A stretch of 64,000 bases of DNA from Allobosea caraganae (GCF_003351345.1 NZ_QQTO01000019.1:248001-312000), one strand, 5' to 3'; positions 35,348-43,128 are shown, counted from the first letter of the stretch. The notes: generated by a model not told the origin, from the sequence alone. Numbers and translations: made by a program.

Positions 35348-35765
35348 GCCGAGCCAGGAGGCTGGGCGCGCCCTTTTCATGCGTGCCATTCCGGGGGAGG
35401 TCGTCATGCTGAACCTGCTGCGGCTACGCGACGTCGCCGACTATGCCGGCAATCCCCAACTGGCGCCGGCACAACCGATCAGCGGCGCCGAGGCCTATGA
35501 CCGATATATCGAACACACCCTTCCCTATCTGGCGGAAAGTGGTGGCGCGCTTCTTTTCCTCGGAGAGGGCGGGCCCTTCCTCATCGGTCCCGAAGGCGAG
35601 CGGTGGGACCGCGCCATGCTGGTGAGGCAGCGTTCGGTGCAGGCCTTCATGGCCTTCGCCAGCCATGATACCTACCTCGCCGGCCTCGGGCACCGGACGG
35701 CCGCCATCGAGGATTCGCGGTTGCTGCCGCTGGTCCAGGCTCCGCTGCCGCCGGCGGGGTGGTAG
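35331..35765 (+). CDS. DUF1330-like small protein
   Basis: A 144-residue protein with a ferredoxin-like dimeric alpha/beta-barrel outline: VVMLNLLRLRDVADY, SGAEAYDRYIEHTLPYLAESGGALLFLGEG, RWDRAMLVRQRSVQAFMAFASHDTYLAGLGHRTAAIEDSRLLPL. This is the DUF1330/NIPSNAP-type pattern; members are small oxidation- or stress-related proteins of unknown function. The start has GGGAGA in the DUF2239 coding region, 17 bases of which overlap. It is the last gene of the three-gene insert; flaF lies 51 bp further on the opposite strand. Confidence 0.75.
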   Translation: MQAYLEPSQEAGRALFMRAIPGEVVMLNLLRLRDVADYAGNPQLAPAQPISGAEAYDRYIEHTLPYLAESGGALLFLGEGGPFLIGPEGERWDRAMLVRQRSVQAFMAFASHDTYLAGLGHRTAAIEDSRLLPLVQAPLPPAGW

Positions 35766-35816
35766 GGCGCGCAGGTCGTGGACGGCTCGTCCGCTCCGCC
35801 TCGCCGGCCTGTCAGC

Positions 35817-36188
35817 TCAGCGTCCGCGGAGGCCCGTCGCGATGTCGCGGTTGATGCTGACCAGTACCGCGAGCTTCTGCGGAGCCGGCTCGATCGAGAC
35901 ACGGATCGTATGGTTGAAGATGAAGTTGGCGAGGCCGAGGATGTTGCGCTTGATCTCGACCGGCAGCGGGTTGTCCTCGGCCGTGACGGCCGAGACCAGG
36001 ATCGTCCAGAGCCGGCGGTTATAAGTCAGCGCCTCGTCGAGCTCGCCTGAGCGCATCGCCCAGTCGTCGGCGACGGTCTGGATCCTGGCGGCGGCCTTGA
36101 TCAGCAGGGAGGCTTCGAGTTCTCGGGGGGAGACGGTCGACTGGGCCGTCTTGGCGGCAGCGGCGTAGGCATTAAACCCGTGTTGCAT
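35817..36188 (-). CDS. flaF: Flagellar biosynthesis regulator FlaF
   Basis: A 123-residue cytoplasmic protein, required in Caulobacter for flagellin synthesis and secretion. The sequence YAAAAKTAQSTVSPRELEASLLIKAAARIQTV, then EALTYNRRLWTILVSAVTAEDNPLPVEIKRNILGLANFIFNHT is the FlaF signature. It starts inside the end of flbT (17-bp overlap), so it is translationally coupled to it. Both lie downstream of the flagellin genes on the same strand, as in Caulobacter. Length is typical. Confidence 0.93.
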   Translation of the reverse strand: MQHGFNAYAAAAKTAQSTVSPRELEASLLIKAAARIQTVADDWAMRSGELDEALTYNRRLWTILVSAVTAEDNPLPVEIKRNILGLANFIFNHTIRVSIEPAPQKLAVLVSINRDIATGLRGR

Positions 36189-36564
36189 TCGCGATGAGTT
36201 CCGCTTCGTAAGCGATCAGCTTCTTGGCTGCCTTCAACGCCTTGTACAGTTCACCACTTAAAATGGTGTTATTGATCTCGGTCATATACGCCAAAGAGCT
36301 CGGTGCTGCCTGTAGAAAGTCGCGTACGAGCTGGAAATAGATCTCGTGCTGATGCGTCGTATCCTGCGTCAGGTACATCAGCTGGATGGCGAAGTAGATT
36401 TTCTTGGCCGGGCTGTCGGCGCTGGCGGCGGTCAGGATGTCCTTCTCGCGTAGAATCGGCGCCTCGCCTTCGATGAAGAAGCGCGTGCGCTGCTCGTCGT
36501 TGCGAATGACCACCTGGCCGATGATGATGCGCTCGTTCGGCTTGAGCTCGACCTTGAGTGCCAT
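36172..36564 (-). CDS. flbT: Flagellin mRNA regulator FlbT
   Basis: A 130-residue protein of the FlbT family, which in Caulobacter binds the 5' leader of flagellin mRNA and destabilises it until the hook is finished. The sequence MALKVELKPNERIIIGQVVIRNDEQRTRFFIEGEAPILREKDI, then QLMYLTQDTTHQHEIYFQLVRDFLQAAPSS is diagnostic. It lies 52 bp after a flagellin gene on the same strand and overlaps flaF by 17 bp. The base composition is visibly lower in GC than the neighbours over 36180-36350. Targets are probably the two flagellin messages upstream. Confidence 0.94.
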   Translation of the reverse strand: MALKVELKPNERIIIGQVVIRNDEQRTRFFIEGEAPILREKDILTAASADSPAKKIYFAIQLMYLTQDTTHQHEIYFQLVRDFLQAAPSSLAYMTEINNTILSGELYKALKAAKKLIAYEAELIANATRV

Positions 36565-36616
36565 GTCGGTCCTGCCTTCTGGCTAATAGGGTAGGGCGGG
36601 GTTTCCGGCGGAAGCG

Positions 36617-37996
36617 TCAGCCGAAGAGCCGGAGCACGCCCTGGTCGGCCTGGTTGGCGAGCGAGAGCGCGGTCTGCGAGAGCTGCTGGCGGGTGTTGAG
36701 CGCGAGCAGGCTGGCGCCTTCGGCGTTCGGATCGGCCAGGACGAGGTTGTCGCCGCCGATGGTCAGCGTGTTGACCATCTCCTTGGTGAAGTCCTGCCGG
36801 GTCTGCGCGACCGAGAGGTTCGAGCCGAGCGTCGAGGCGAGCGATTTCAGCGAGGTCAGGGCGCCGGTCAGCGCCGCACCCGCCTTGTCGAGGTCGAGGT
36901 CGTTCTGGAAATTGACGAAGCCGTCGAGCTGGGTGTTGGTCGCCTGCTCGATGCCGAGATTGTTGGCGCTCAGCGTCGAGCCCTGGATGTTGAGCTTGGT
37001 CTGGTTGACGCCGGTCTTCTCGTTGAAGACGATCGAGAGCGCGTCGCCCTGGAGCAGGTTGATGCCGTTGAAGCTCGAATCCTTGGCGAGCTGGTCGATC
37101 TGCTCGCGCAAGGTGTTGAACTGCTCGATGAGGTTCGAGCGGGTAGACGACGTGATGTTCGAGGAGGTCAGCTCGGAAGAGGCGACATCGCCGTCCGCGG
37201 CGTCGAAACCCAGGGCGGTGTTCGAGTTGGTCGCCACAGCTTCGGCCGCGTCGATTGCGGCTTGCTTGGCGGCGGCGACCAGAGCCGGGTCGGTGGGATC
37301 GGTCGCCGGTGCGGCTGCGCCGAAGCCGAAGGCGACGGTCTCGGAGCCTGTGCCCTTGACGTTGAGCTGGCCCTTCTCATCGATGAAGGCCGTCGCGACG
37401 CCCGATTTGTTGATCTCGTTGACGACGTCGCGAACGGTCGCATTCGTGCCGTCGAACGTCGCGGAATAGGTCGTGTCGCCGGCGGTGATCGAGATTGCCA
37501 GAAGGGAGTTCGCCGGGTCGAGGCCCAGATCGCCTGCACTGGAAGCTGTCGCGGCGTCAGCACCCGTCGTGCCTCCGGTCGCATCGAGGATATTCTTGTC
37601 GAGCGCGATGTCCTTCAGGCTCTTGTTGGAGACGACCTTCTCACCGGCGGTGGCCAGTGCCGTGCCTGCCTTGGTCGGACGGTTCTGGGCCGCGTCGGCC
37701 TGGGCCTGCTTGATCGTCGACTGCGCCGATTTGACCAGATCGCTGATGCCGTCGATGCCCTTGGAGGCGGTCTGAATGGTCTGGATGCCGTTCGAGATGC
37801 CGTCGAGCAGGCCGTTGAGCTGGCTCGAACGGTCGTAGAGGGAAAGAGAGGTGAAGTAGTTGACGGGATTGTCGATCGCGGAGTTGACGACGCGTCCGGT
37901 CGCGAGGCGGTTCTGGATGACGCTCTGCTCGGCCGTGGTCTTCTGCAGGGTGAGAAGATTGTTGCGGACGCCGCTGGAAAGAATCGTGTTGGCCAT
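36617..37996 (-). CDS. Flagellin (copy 1)
   Basis: A 459-residue filament protein. The N-terminal D0/D1 helices (MANTILSSGVRNNLLTLQKTTAEQ, NRLATGRVVNSAIDNPVNYFTSLSLYDRSSQLNGLL) and C-terminal helices (LTSLKSLASTLGSNLSVAQTRQDFTKEMVNTLTIGGDNLVLADPNAEGASLLALNTRQQLSQTALSLANQADQGVLRLFG) are conserved; the middle (about 130-270) is variable and contains ATVRDVVNEINKSGVATAFIDEKGQLNVKGTGSETV, a beta module shared with copy 2. Roughly 60-65% of the shared ends look identical between the copies. It precedes flbT-flaF, and copy 2 lies upstream on the same strand. No convincing sigma-54 site was found in its 237-bp leader spacer. Confidence 0.94.
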   Translation of the reverse strand: MANTILSSGVRNNLLTLQKTTAEQSVIQNRLATGRVVNSAIDNPVNYFTSLSLYDRSSQLNGLLDGISNGIQTIQTASKGIDGISDLVKSAQSTIKQAQADAAQNRPTKAGTALATAGEKVVSNKSLKDIALDKNILDATGGTTGADAATASSAGDLGLDPANSLLAISITAGDTTYSATFDGTNATVRDVVNEINKSGVATAFIDEKGQLNVKGTGSETVAFGFGAAAPATDPTDPALVAAAKQAAIDAAEAVATNSNTALGFDAADGDVASSELTSSNITSSTRSNLIEQFNTLREQIDQLAKDSSFNGINLLQGDALSIVFNEKTGVNQTKLNIQGSTLSANNLGIEQATNTQLDGFVNFQNDLDLDKAGAALTGALTSLKSLASTLGSNLSVAQTRQDFTKEMVNTLTIGGDNLVLADPNAEGASLLALNTRQQLSQTALSLANQADQGVLRLFG

Positions 37997-38140
37997 CTTC
38001 GGTCCCCAGAGCGCGCGATTCGGCGCTGAACAGTCTGATCTGGGGCCGATAATTCCTTGTTAAGGATAATAATCGGTTAACGCAGGGTAAGGTGCGCGTT
38101 TCGCCGCGCGGGTGAGGGCAGGCGCCGTTCGCGCCAAAAG

Positions 38141-38176
38141 AAGAGGGCGGCGGAGCTTGCGCTCCGCCGCCCTCTT
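38141..38176 (-). terminator. Strong hairpin terminator downstream of flagellin copy 2
   Basis: A perfect 16-bp stem, AAGAGGGCGGCGGAGC and its complement, with a 4-base loop, lies 57 bp after the copy-2 stop. T-rich bases follow on both strands (CTTTTGG on the minus, TTTTGCC on the plus), so it can also stop transcription from the other side. It insulates the two flagellin genes from each other. Confidence 0.85.
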
Positions 38177-38233
38177 TTGCCTTCGGCCCACGTTCTGTGG
38201 ACGAGCCGCTTCTGCGGCCGAAGGGATTGTGGA

Positions 38234-39568
38234 TCAGAACAGGCGCAGGACGGCCTGGTCGGCCTGCGACGACAGCGAGAGGGCGGTCTGCGAAAGCTGC
38301 TGACGGGTCTGCAGCGAGAGCAGGTTGGCGGCCTCTTCGTTGGCGTCGGCGTTGACCAGGTTGCTGGCGCCGGTCGTCAGCACGTCGGCCATGCCCTTGG
38401 TGAAGTCCTGGCGGGTGTTGGCGACCGCGAGGTTGGCGCCGAAGGTCGACGACAGCGACTTCAGCGAGGTCAGCGCGCCGTTGAGCTGCTCGGTCGCCTT
38501 CTCCAGATCGAGGTCGTTCTGGAAGTTGGTGAAGCCGTCGATCGTCGTGTTGGTCGCCTCGGTGATGCCGAGGTTGTCCGAGTTCAGGGTCGTGCCCTGG
38601 ATGCTCAGCTTGTTCTGGTTGGTGCCGGTCTTCTCGTTGAAGATCAGCGAGACCTGGTCGCCGGCCAGCAGGTTGACGCCGTTGAAGCCGGAATCCTTGG
38701 CGAGTTCGTCGATCTGGGTGCGCAGGGTGTTGTACTGCTCGATCAGGTTCGAACGGGTCGAGGAGGTGATGGCTTCGCCCACGATACCGGTCGTGGTCCT
38801 ATCGACGACGTCAAAACCAATCTCGACGTTGCTGGTGCCGTCTTGAGCGTCTGTGATAGCGGCGTCGCCATCGGCTCCGCTACCTAGACCGAACTTGACG
38901 GTTTCCGAGCCGGTGCCCTTGACGTTGAGCTGGCCCTTCTCGTCGACGAAGGCGGTGGCGATGCCCGACTTGTTGATCTCATTCACGAGGTCGCGGACGG
39001 TCGCGTTTTCCGCGTCGAACGAAGCCTCGAAAGTCGAGCCGCCGGCCGCCGGATCGCCGACTTCGATCGAGATCGCCAAGCTGACAGCACCGGTTGCGAC
39101 ACCGACATTGCCTGAACTCGTCTCAGTCGCGGCGTTGTTGGTCGCGTCGGCATCGTCATCCACCAGCAGCTTGTCGAGCGCGATGTCCTTCAGGCTCTTG
39201 CTGGTGGCAATCTTCTCGGCCGTGGTGGCGAGCGCATCGCCAGCCTTGGTCGGGCGGTTCTGAGCCGCGTCGGCCTGGGCCTGCTTCACGGTGGACTGAA
39301 GCGAGGAAACCAGCTTGGTGACGCCGTCAATGCCCTTCGAGGCGGCCTGGATAGTCTGGATGCCGTTCGACATGCCGTCGAGCAGACCCTTGAGCTGGTC
39401 CGAGCGGTTGTTCAGCGAAGATGCGGTGAAGTAGTTGACCGGGTTATCGACCGCGGTGTTGACGCGCTTGCCGGTGGCAAGGCGGCTCTGGACGGCGGCG
39501 GCCTGGGCGGTGATGTCCTGGACGGAGGCAAGCGAATTGCGAACGCCCGCGGAGAGAGAGACGGCCAT
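38234..39568 (-). CDS. Flagellin (copy 2)
   Basis: A 444-residue flagellin paralogous to copy 1, same strand and upstream. N-terminus MAVSLSAGVRNSLASVQDITAQAAAVQSRLATGKRVNTAVDNPVNYF; C-terminus LSLSSQADQAVLRLF. The central part (about 155-285) is shorter and differs in its loops, but carries the same module (ATVRDLVNEINKSGIATAFVDEKGQLNVKGTGSETVKF). A strong terminator follows, so it is a separate transcript from copy 1. Two flagellins suggest a composite filament or regulated switching, which is common in this group. It is preceded by a 244-bp spacer with only a weak sigma-54-like sequence. Confidence 0.94.
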   Translation of the reverse strand: MAVSLSAGVRNSLASVQDITAQAAAVQSRLATGKRVNTAVDNPVNYFTASSLNNRSDQLKGLLDGMSNGIQTIQAASKGIDGVTKLVSSLQSTVKQAQADAAQNRPTKAGDALATTAEKIATSKSLKDIALDKLLVDDDADATNNAATETSSGNVGVATGAVSLAISIEVGDPAAGGSTFEASFDAENATVRDLVNEINKSGIATAFVDEKGQLNVKGTGSETVKFGLGSGADGDAAITDAQDGTSNVEIGFDVVDRTTTGIVGEAITSSTRSNLIEQYNTLRTQIDELAKDSGFNGVNLLAGDQVSLIFNEKTGTNQNKLSIQGTTLNSDNLGITEATNTTIDGFTNFQNDLDLEKATEQLNGALTSLKSLSSTFGANLAVANTRQDFTKGMADVLTTGASNLVNADANEEAANLLSLQTRQQLSQTALSLSSQADQAVLRLF

Positions 39569-39763
39569 GATGTTTTACCCTTCTGGTAAAGTTGCCTACT
39601 GGCGCCCAAGCCATTCTGGCGAGGACGAGGGGGACACTCGGCCGGCATCTCGTAACGGGAGGTAAATTTCCTTAGGTCAATTCGCGCCGCCCGGGGCAAA
39701 GCCGGGGCATGGTTAAAGGCGCGCTAAGAGCTTCGGACGGGCGCGGCAGGGCGCAAACGCAAA

Positions 39764-39784
39764 CCGCCCGCACGAGGCGGGCGG
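39764..39784 (-). terminator. Hairpin downstream of the FlaG-like gene
   Basis: CCGCCCGC and GCGGGCGG form a perfect 8-bp stem with a 5-base loop, 29 bp after the stop. On the minus strand a TTTGCGTTTGCG tail follows, so it is a plausible though weak terminator. Confidence 0.6.
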
Positions 39785-39812
39785 CTGCAAGCTTTCGCAG
39801 GCCGAGCTTGTC

Positions 39813-40274
39813 TCAGGCTGTGCGCTCGACGTATTGCGCGGTGCCGCCCTCGGCCTCGGCTTGGCGGGCGCGCTCGGTCAGCTCGCGCGAGTAGATGCGC
39901 AGCTTCAGCATGGCCTCGGTTGGCAATTGCGTGATGGTCTCGCCGGTCGATCTGTCGGTCTTCTGGTAGACGACCGCGCGGGTGCGGGGGTCGATCACGA
40001 TGCGGCGCTCGATGACGTCGCGCATCGCCTGCTCGCGCTGGCGGTCGGCCTGCCTGCGGGTGTCGCCCTGCTGTCTTGCGGCTTCGTCGCGGGCGGCCTG
40101 CTCGGAGCGGGCCTTGAGGTCGAGGCGCACGGCCTCGCCGGCATTGGCCGATTGCACGGTCTGTTCGGGCGGCAGGTCCACGGGAATGCTGCCGCGCGTA
40201 GCGAGCGCATCTGTGCGGGCGGCGGCTGCGAAGACGCCGACGGCAGACGCCTTGGTCGGGCTGCCGAAATCCAT
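39813..40274 (-). CDS. FlaG-like flagellar protein
   Basis: A 153-residue protein. The C-terminal half contains RRIVIDPRTRAVVYQKTDRSTGETITQLPTEAMLKLRIYSREL, the conserved turn and strand (D..TGE.I.Q.P) of FlaG, a filament-length or cap-associated factor. The N-terminal half is Ala/Gln/Arg-rich and probably disordered, with a long helix (RSEQAARDEAARQQGDTRRQADRQREQAMRD). It sits among flagellar genes, upstream of the flagellins and on the same strand. A hairpin follows its stop. The FlaG assignment rests on the short C-terminal motif, so it is moderate. Confidence 0.62.
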   Translation of the reverse strand: MDFGSPTKASAVGVFAAAARTDALATRGSIPVDLPPEQTVQSANAGEAVRLDLKARSEQAARDEAARQQGDTRRQADRQREQAMRDVIERRIVIDPRTRAVVYQKTDRSTGETITQLPTEAMLKLRIYSRELTERARQAEAEGGTAQYVERTA

Positions 40275-40335
40275 CGGTCACTCCTTCTGGAGCATGGGGA
40301 GCAGCATCCAGCCGCCCTTGGTATGCTTAGAAACG

Positions 40336-40383
40336 GCGCATGATGTTGTCCGAAAACCGGTTCCCGCTTTTCGGCATCAAGCT
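40336..40383. repeat. REP-like palindrome (family copy 4)
   Basis: GCGCATGATGTTGTCCGAAA and CTTTTCGGCATCAAGC fold around CCGGTTCCCG. The features (outer CATGATG/CATCA, inner CCGAAAA/TTTTCGG) are those of the palindromes near 14755 and 30771. It lies upstream of the FlaG-like gene, in a 239-bp spacer that otherwise shows no gene. Confidence 0.7.
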
Positions 40384-40513
40384 TTAGGCCCGGACAGGAC
40401 ACGCCCATCCAATCCGGTACCATGCCGGTAAAATTTGAATCTTCCGTAAGGGAATTAGGTAAATATTGAGGGATCGGGTGGCAGCCGCGCGCTTTTCGCG
40501 TGCGGCTGGAAGC

Positions 40514-41002
40514 CTACAGCTGGCGCGACACCATCAGCGGCCCGGAGTTCGGGCGCGCATAGGCGGCATTGCCTGCCGTCGCGGCCGGGCCGTAGCCGGC
40601 GGCGCGCATCGGCTTGTTGGCCTCGCCGGCGAGGTCGCGCACGATCGACTCGGAGACGGCGCGGGCGGTCGCGAGCACGATCTGGTTGGTCTCGATCAGG
40701 TCCTGGAAGGCGAGATGCGCCGCCTTCAGCCGCTTGACCTGGTCCGGCACGAAGCGCGCCAGCGCGACGGCGTTGAGCTTCACCTGCTCGACGCCGCGCA
40801 TGTAGATGCCGGCGAGCTCGGTCTTGCGCGGCTCGCGCTCCATCGCATCCGGCAGGCGGCCGGCGCGGACAAGCTCGGTCTCCTCGCCGACGACATGGGA
40901 GAGCGCACCCAGCGTTTCCAGCACGGCCTCGATCAGCGCCAGCGCCTCGATGGCATTGGCGATGCGGGGTCGCTCGTCGACGACGCGCCTAGCGGGAAAC
41001 AT
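40514..41002 (-). CDS. Putative flagellar chaperone, FlgN/FlbY-like
   Basis: A 162-residue, mostly helical cytoplasmic protein. It contains IANAIEALALIEAVLETLGALSHVVGEETELVRAGRL and EPRKTELAGIYMRGVEQVKLNAVALARFVPDQVKRLKAAHLAFQDLIETNQIVLATARAVSESIV, the regular heptads of FlgN-type chaperones that guard FlgK/FlgL before export. It overlaps the flgJ-like gene by 14 bp and follows flgI-flgJ, a position that in other alphaproteobacteria is occupied by a small flagellar protein of this size (FlbY). The tail is Pro/Ala-rich. The identity is inferred from position and helical pattern more than from sequence. Confidence 0.6.
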   Translation of the reverse strand: MFPARRVVDERPRIANAIEALALIEAVLETLGALSHVVGEETELVRAGRLPDAMEREPRKTELAGIYMRGVEQVKLNAVALARFVPDQVKRLKAAHLAFQDLIETNQIVLATARAVSESIVRDLAGEANKPMRAAGYGPAATAGNAAYARPNSGPLMVSRQL

Positions 41003-41357
41003 TGGCGGCTCCCTGGGCGGCCGGAGCCCCCGACTGCTCCTGCACCTGCAGCAGGCCGCGCATGATCTGGTCGGACAGGCCGATGCCGCCGGAGCGCTGG
41101 ATCTGCTTGGCGTATTGCTGCGTCATCATCGAGCGGAAGATGCCGCCGCCGGTGCCGTTCTCGCCCATCGGGCCTTCGTCCTCGGTGGTGGCGAAGAGCC
41201 GGTCGGTGACCTGCTCCAGGAACATGCTCTCGAAATCGTCGGCCTGCTTCTTGACCTTGGCCTTGGCCGGGTCGAGCGCGTCGGTCAGGCCGCCGATCAG
41301 CTTGCCGGCGGCGCCGAGCGCGAAGCTGGCGGCGGGGAGGGCGAGGGCGGCGGTCAT
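40989..41357 (-). CDS. flgJ: Rod-binding protein, FlgJ N-terminal type
   Basis: A 122-residue protein corresponding only to the rod-capping half of FlgJ; the muramidase half of enterobacterial FlgJ is absent, as is normal in alphaproteobacteria. The motif KKQADDFESMFLEQVTDRLFATTEDEGPMGENGTGGGIFRSMMTQQYAKQIQRSGGIGLSDQIMRGLL is conserved. It assists rod assembly through the peptidoglycan layer. The ATG at 41357 overlaps the flgI stop by one base. A GTG three bases earlier is less likely. It is followed, with a 14-bp overlap, by the FlgN-like gene. Confidence 0.9.
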   Translation of the reverse strand: MTAALALPAASFALGAAGKLIGGLTDALDPAKAKVKKQADDFESMFLEQVTDRLFATTEDEGPMGENGTGGGIFRSMMTQQYAKQIQRSGGIGLSDQIMRGLLQVQEQSGAPAAQGAANVSR

Positions 41358-42490
41358 CACATCACCTCGATTTCAGCCTGCAGCGCGCCGGCTGCCTTGA
41401 TGGCCTGGAGAATGGAGATCAGGTCGCGCGGGCCGATGCCGAGAGCGTTCAGCCCGTCGACGAGCTCGGCCAGCGTCACGCTCTCGTTGACGAGCGCGAG
41501 CTTGTTGCCGCCCTCGGTATCGACCTTGACGCTGGTCTGCGGCGTGACCGTGGTCCGGCCGCGGGCGAACGGGTTGGGCTGGCTGACCTGCGGCTGCTCG
41601 CTGATCGTCACGGTGAGGTTGCCCTGCGCCACCGCGACGGTGGAGACGCGGACGTCCTTGCCCATCACGATGATGCCGGAGCGCTCGTCGATGACGATGC
41701 GGGCGAGCTGGTCCGGCTCGATGCGCAGCTGCTCGATATCGGTGAGCAGGCGGATCATGTTGCCCTGGAAGCGGGCGGGGATCTGCAGCACGACGGTGGA
41801 GGGATCGGTCGGCTCGGCCGTGTCGCCGCCGAGGAAATCGTTGATCGCGGCGGCCATGCGGCGCGCGGTGGTGAGGTCGGGATTGCGCAGCGAGAGCCGC
41901 AGCGTCTTCAGCTTGTTCAGGGCGAAGTCGATCTCGCGCTCGACCAGGCCGCCATTGGCGATGCGCCCGACGGTCGGCACGCCGCGGGTGACCTTGCTGG
42001 CCTCGCCCTCGGCCGAGAAGCCGGAGATCGCGACCGGACCCTGCGAGACGGCATAGACCTCGCCATCGGCACCGAGCAGCGGGGTGGCGAGCAGCGTGCC
42101 GCCCTGCAGCGACTTGGCGTCGCCCAGCGCGGAGACGGTGACGTCGAGCCGCGTGCCCTGCGTCGAGAACGGCGCCAGGTTCGCGGTCACCATCACGGCG
42201 GCGACGTTGGCGGTGCGCATGTTGGCGCCGCGGGTGTTGACGCCGAGCCGCTCCAGCATCGCCGTCAGCGACTGCTTGGTGAAGGGGGCGTTGTTCAGCG
42301 TGTCGCCGGTGCCGTTGAGGCCGACGACGATGCCGTAGCCGAGGATCTGGTTGGTGCGCACGCCCTCGACCGAGGCGAGGTCCTTGATGCGGGAGAGCGC
42401 CTGCACTGGTCCCGACGCCAGCGTGAGGCCGAGCGCGATGAGCGCGGCGAGCGGCGTCACGAGTCGTTTCAGGGCGGGCAAGCGGAGCAT
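41357..42490 (-). CDS. flgI: Flagellar P-ring protein FlgI
   Basis: A 377-residue periplasmic protein with a cleavable signal peptide (residues 1-31, ending SGPVQA). It forms the P-ring around the rod in the peptidoglycan layer. Landmarks are SRIKDLASVEGVRTNQILGYGIVVGLNGTGDTLNNAPFTKQSLTAMLERLGVN, the MTANLAPFSTQGTRLDVTVSALGDAKSL repeat and the C-terminal ALGIGPRDLISILQAIKAAGALQAEIEVM. It heads an operon with flgJ and the FlgN-like gene. A sigma-54 promoter candidate at 42530-42544 would give a 28-base leader. It is divergent from fliX. Confidence 0.95.
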   Translation of the reverse strand: MLRLPALKRLVTPLAALIALGLTLASGPVQALSRIKDLASVEGVRTNQILGYGIVVGLNGTGDTLNNAPFTKQSLTAMLERLGVNTRGANMRTANVAAVMVTANLAPFSTQGTRLDVTVSALGDAKSLQGGTLLATPLLGADGEVYAVSQGPVAISGFSAEGEASKVTRGVPTVGRIANGGLVEREIDFALNKLKTLRLSLRNPDLTTARRMAAAINDFLGGDTAEPTDPSTVVLQIPARFQGNMIRLLTDIEQLRIEPDQLARIVIDERSGIIVMGKDVRVSTVAVAQGNLTVTISEQPQVSQPNPFARGRTTVTPQTSVKVDTEGGNKLALVNESVTLAELVDGLNALGIGPRDLISILQAIKAAGALQAEIEVM

Positions 42491-42529
42491 TCTTCACCGG
42501 ATGAGCGAGTGCGGTCAGCTCATGGCTAG

Positions 42530-42544
42530 CGAAGGGCGTGCCAA
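42530..42544 (-). promoter_or_regulatory. Sigma-54 (-24/-12) promoter candidate for flgI
   Basis: On the minus strand TGGCACG, a perfect -24 element, is followed by CCCT and TCGC. GG (42542-42543) and GC (42530-42531) are exactly ten bases apart. Transcription would start about 28 bases before the flgI ATG. Dyads at 42601-42652 lie about 60-110 bp upstream, a good enhancer distance. Confidence 0.72.
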
Positions 42545-42600
42545 GCCTCGAAAAATTGAAAGTGCTTATTTGTCAGTTGTTTGCATCTTCGCCCCAAGAT

Positions 42601-42652
42601 CGGCAGGTCTACAGGACCCTACCGATCCTGCCGACGCGGCAATTTCTGCCGG
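42601..42652. promoter_or_regulatory. Two CGGCA/TGCCG dyads between flgI and fliX
   Basis: First, TCGGCAGG (42601-42608) and its complement CCTGCCGA (42628-42635). Second, CGGCA-ATTTC-TGCCG (42638-42652). Their core matches the dyad upstream of flgE and resembles Caulobacter ftr sites bound by FlbD, whose partner FliX is encoded next to them. They lie in the divergent spacer and could serve both genes. Confidence 0.5.
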
Positions 42653-42714
42653 GTAATTTACCTTGCGTTAACCATAGCAGTCCAAGGCTTGACCTATCGT
42701 CATGAGAGGCTCCG

Positions 42715-43122
42715 ATGATCCGCATCGACCAGCGCACGCCTGTCTCGGGAACCGGCTCCGCCAGCCAGGGCAAGCGGGCCGGCGCGTCCTCGTTCTCGCT
42801 GCCAGGGCGTGAGAGCGCGACGGCAGCGCGCGGCGGCGCGGTCAGCAGCGCGGGTCAGCTCGACACGCTGCTCGCCGTCCAGGCCGAGGGCGAGACGCAG
42901 GAGCGCAAGAAGCGGCAGGCCAGGCGCGGGCATGACCTGCTCGACGGGCTCGACAAGCTGAAGGCAGCCCTGCTGTCGGGCCGCGTTCAGGTCAGCGAGC
43001 TGGAGCGCCTGAAGACGACGCTGTCGCTGCGGCGCGAGACCACCGACGACCCCGCGCTCGACGACGTCATCGCTCACATAGAGCTGAGAGCGGCCGTGGA
43101 GCTGGCGAAGCTCGGCCGCTGA
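42715..43122 (+). CDS. fliX: Flagellar assembly protein FliX
   Basis: A 135-residue regulator of class II-III flagellar gene expression that in Caulobacter activates FlbD, the sigma-54 enhancer-binding protein. The sequence VSSAGQLDTLLAVQAEGETQERKKRQARRGHDLLDGLDKLKAALLSGRV and LKTTLSLRRETTDDPALDDVIAHIELRAAVELAKLGR is typical. It is divergent from flgI across 224 bp, with CGGCA dyads between. Its presence supports a FliX/FlbD circuit in this organism; FlbD itself is not in the window. It is convergent with a cupin gene (6-bp gap). Confidence 0.9.
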   Translation: MIRIDQRTPVSGTGSASQGKRAGASSFSLPGRESATAARGGAVSSAGQLDTLLAVQAEGETQERKKRQARRGHDLLDGLDKLKAALLSGRVQVSELERLKTTLSLRRETTDDPALDDVIAHIELRAAVELAKLGR

Positions 43123-43128
43123 CGCGCT

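Noticed and set aside
37997-38140. Sigma-54-like TTGGCGCG upstream of flagellin copy 1
   Set aside because: It lies about 130 bp from the ATG and the -12 part is a weak match.
39569-39720. Sigma-54-like GG-N10-GC upstream of flagellin copy 2
   Set aside because: TTGGGCGC and AGGCA fit the -24 and -12 elements poorly; spacing alone is common by chance in GC-rich DNA.
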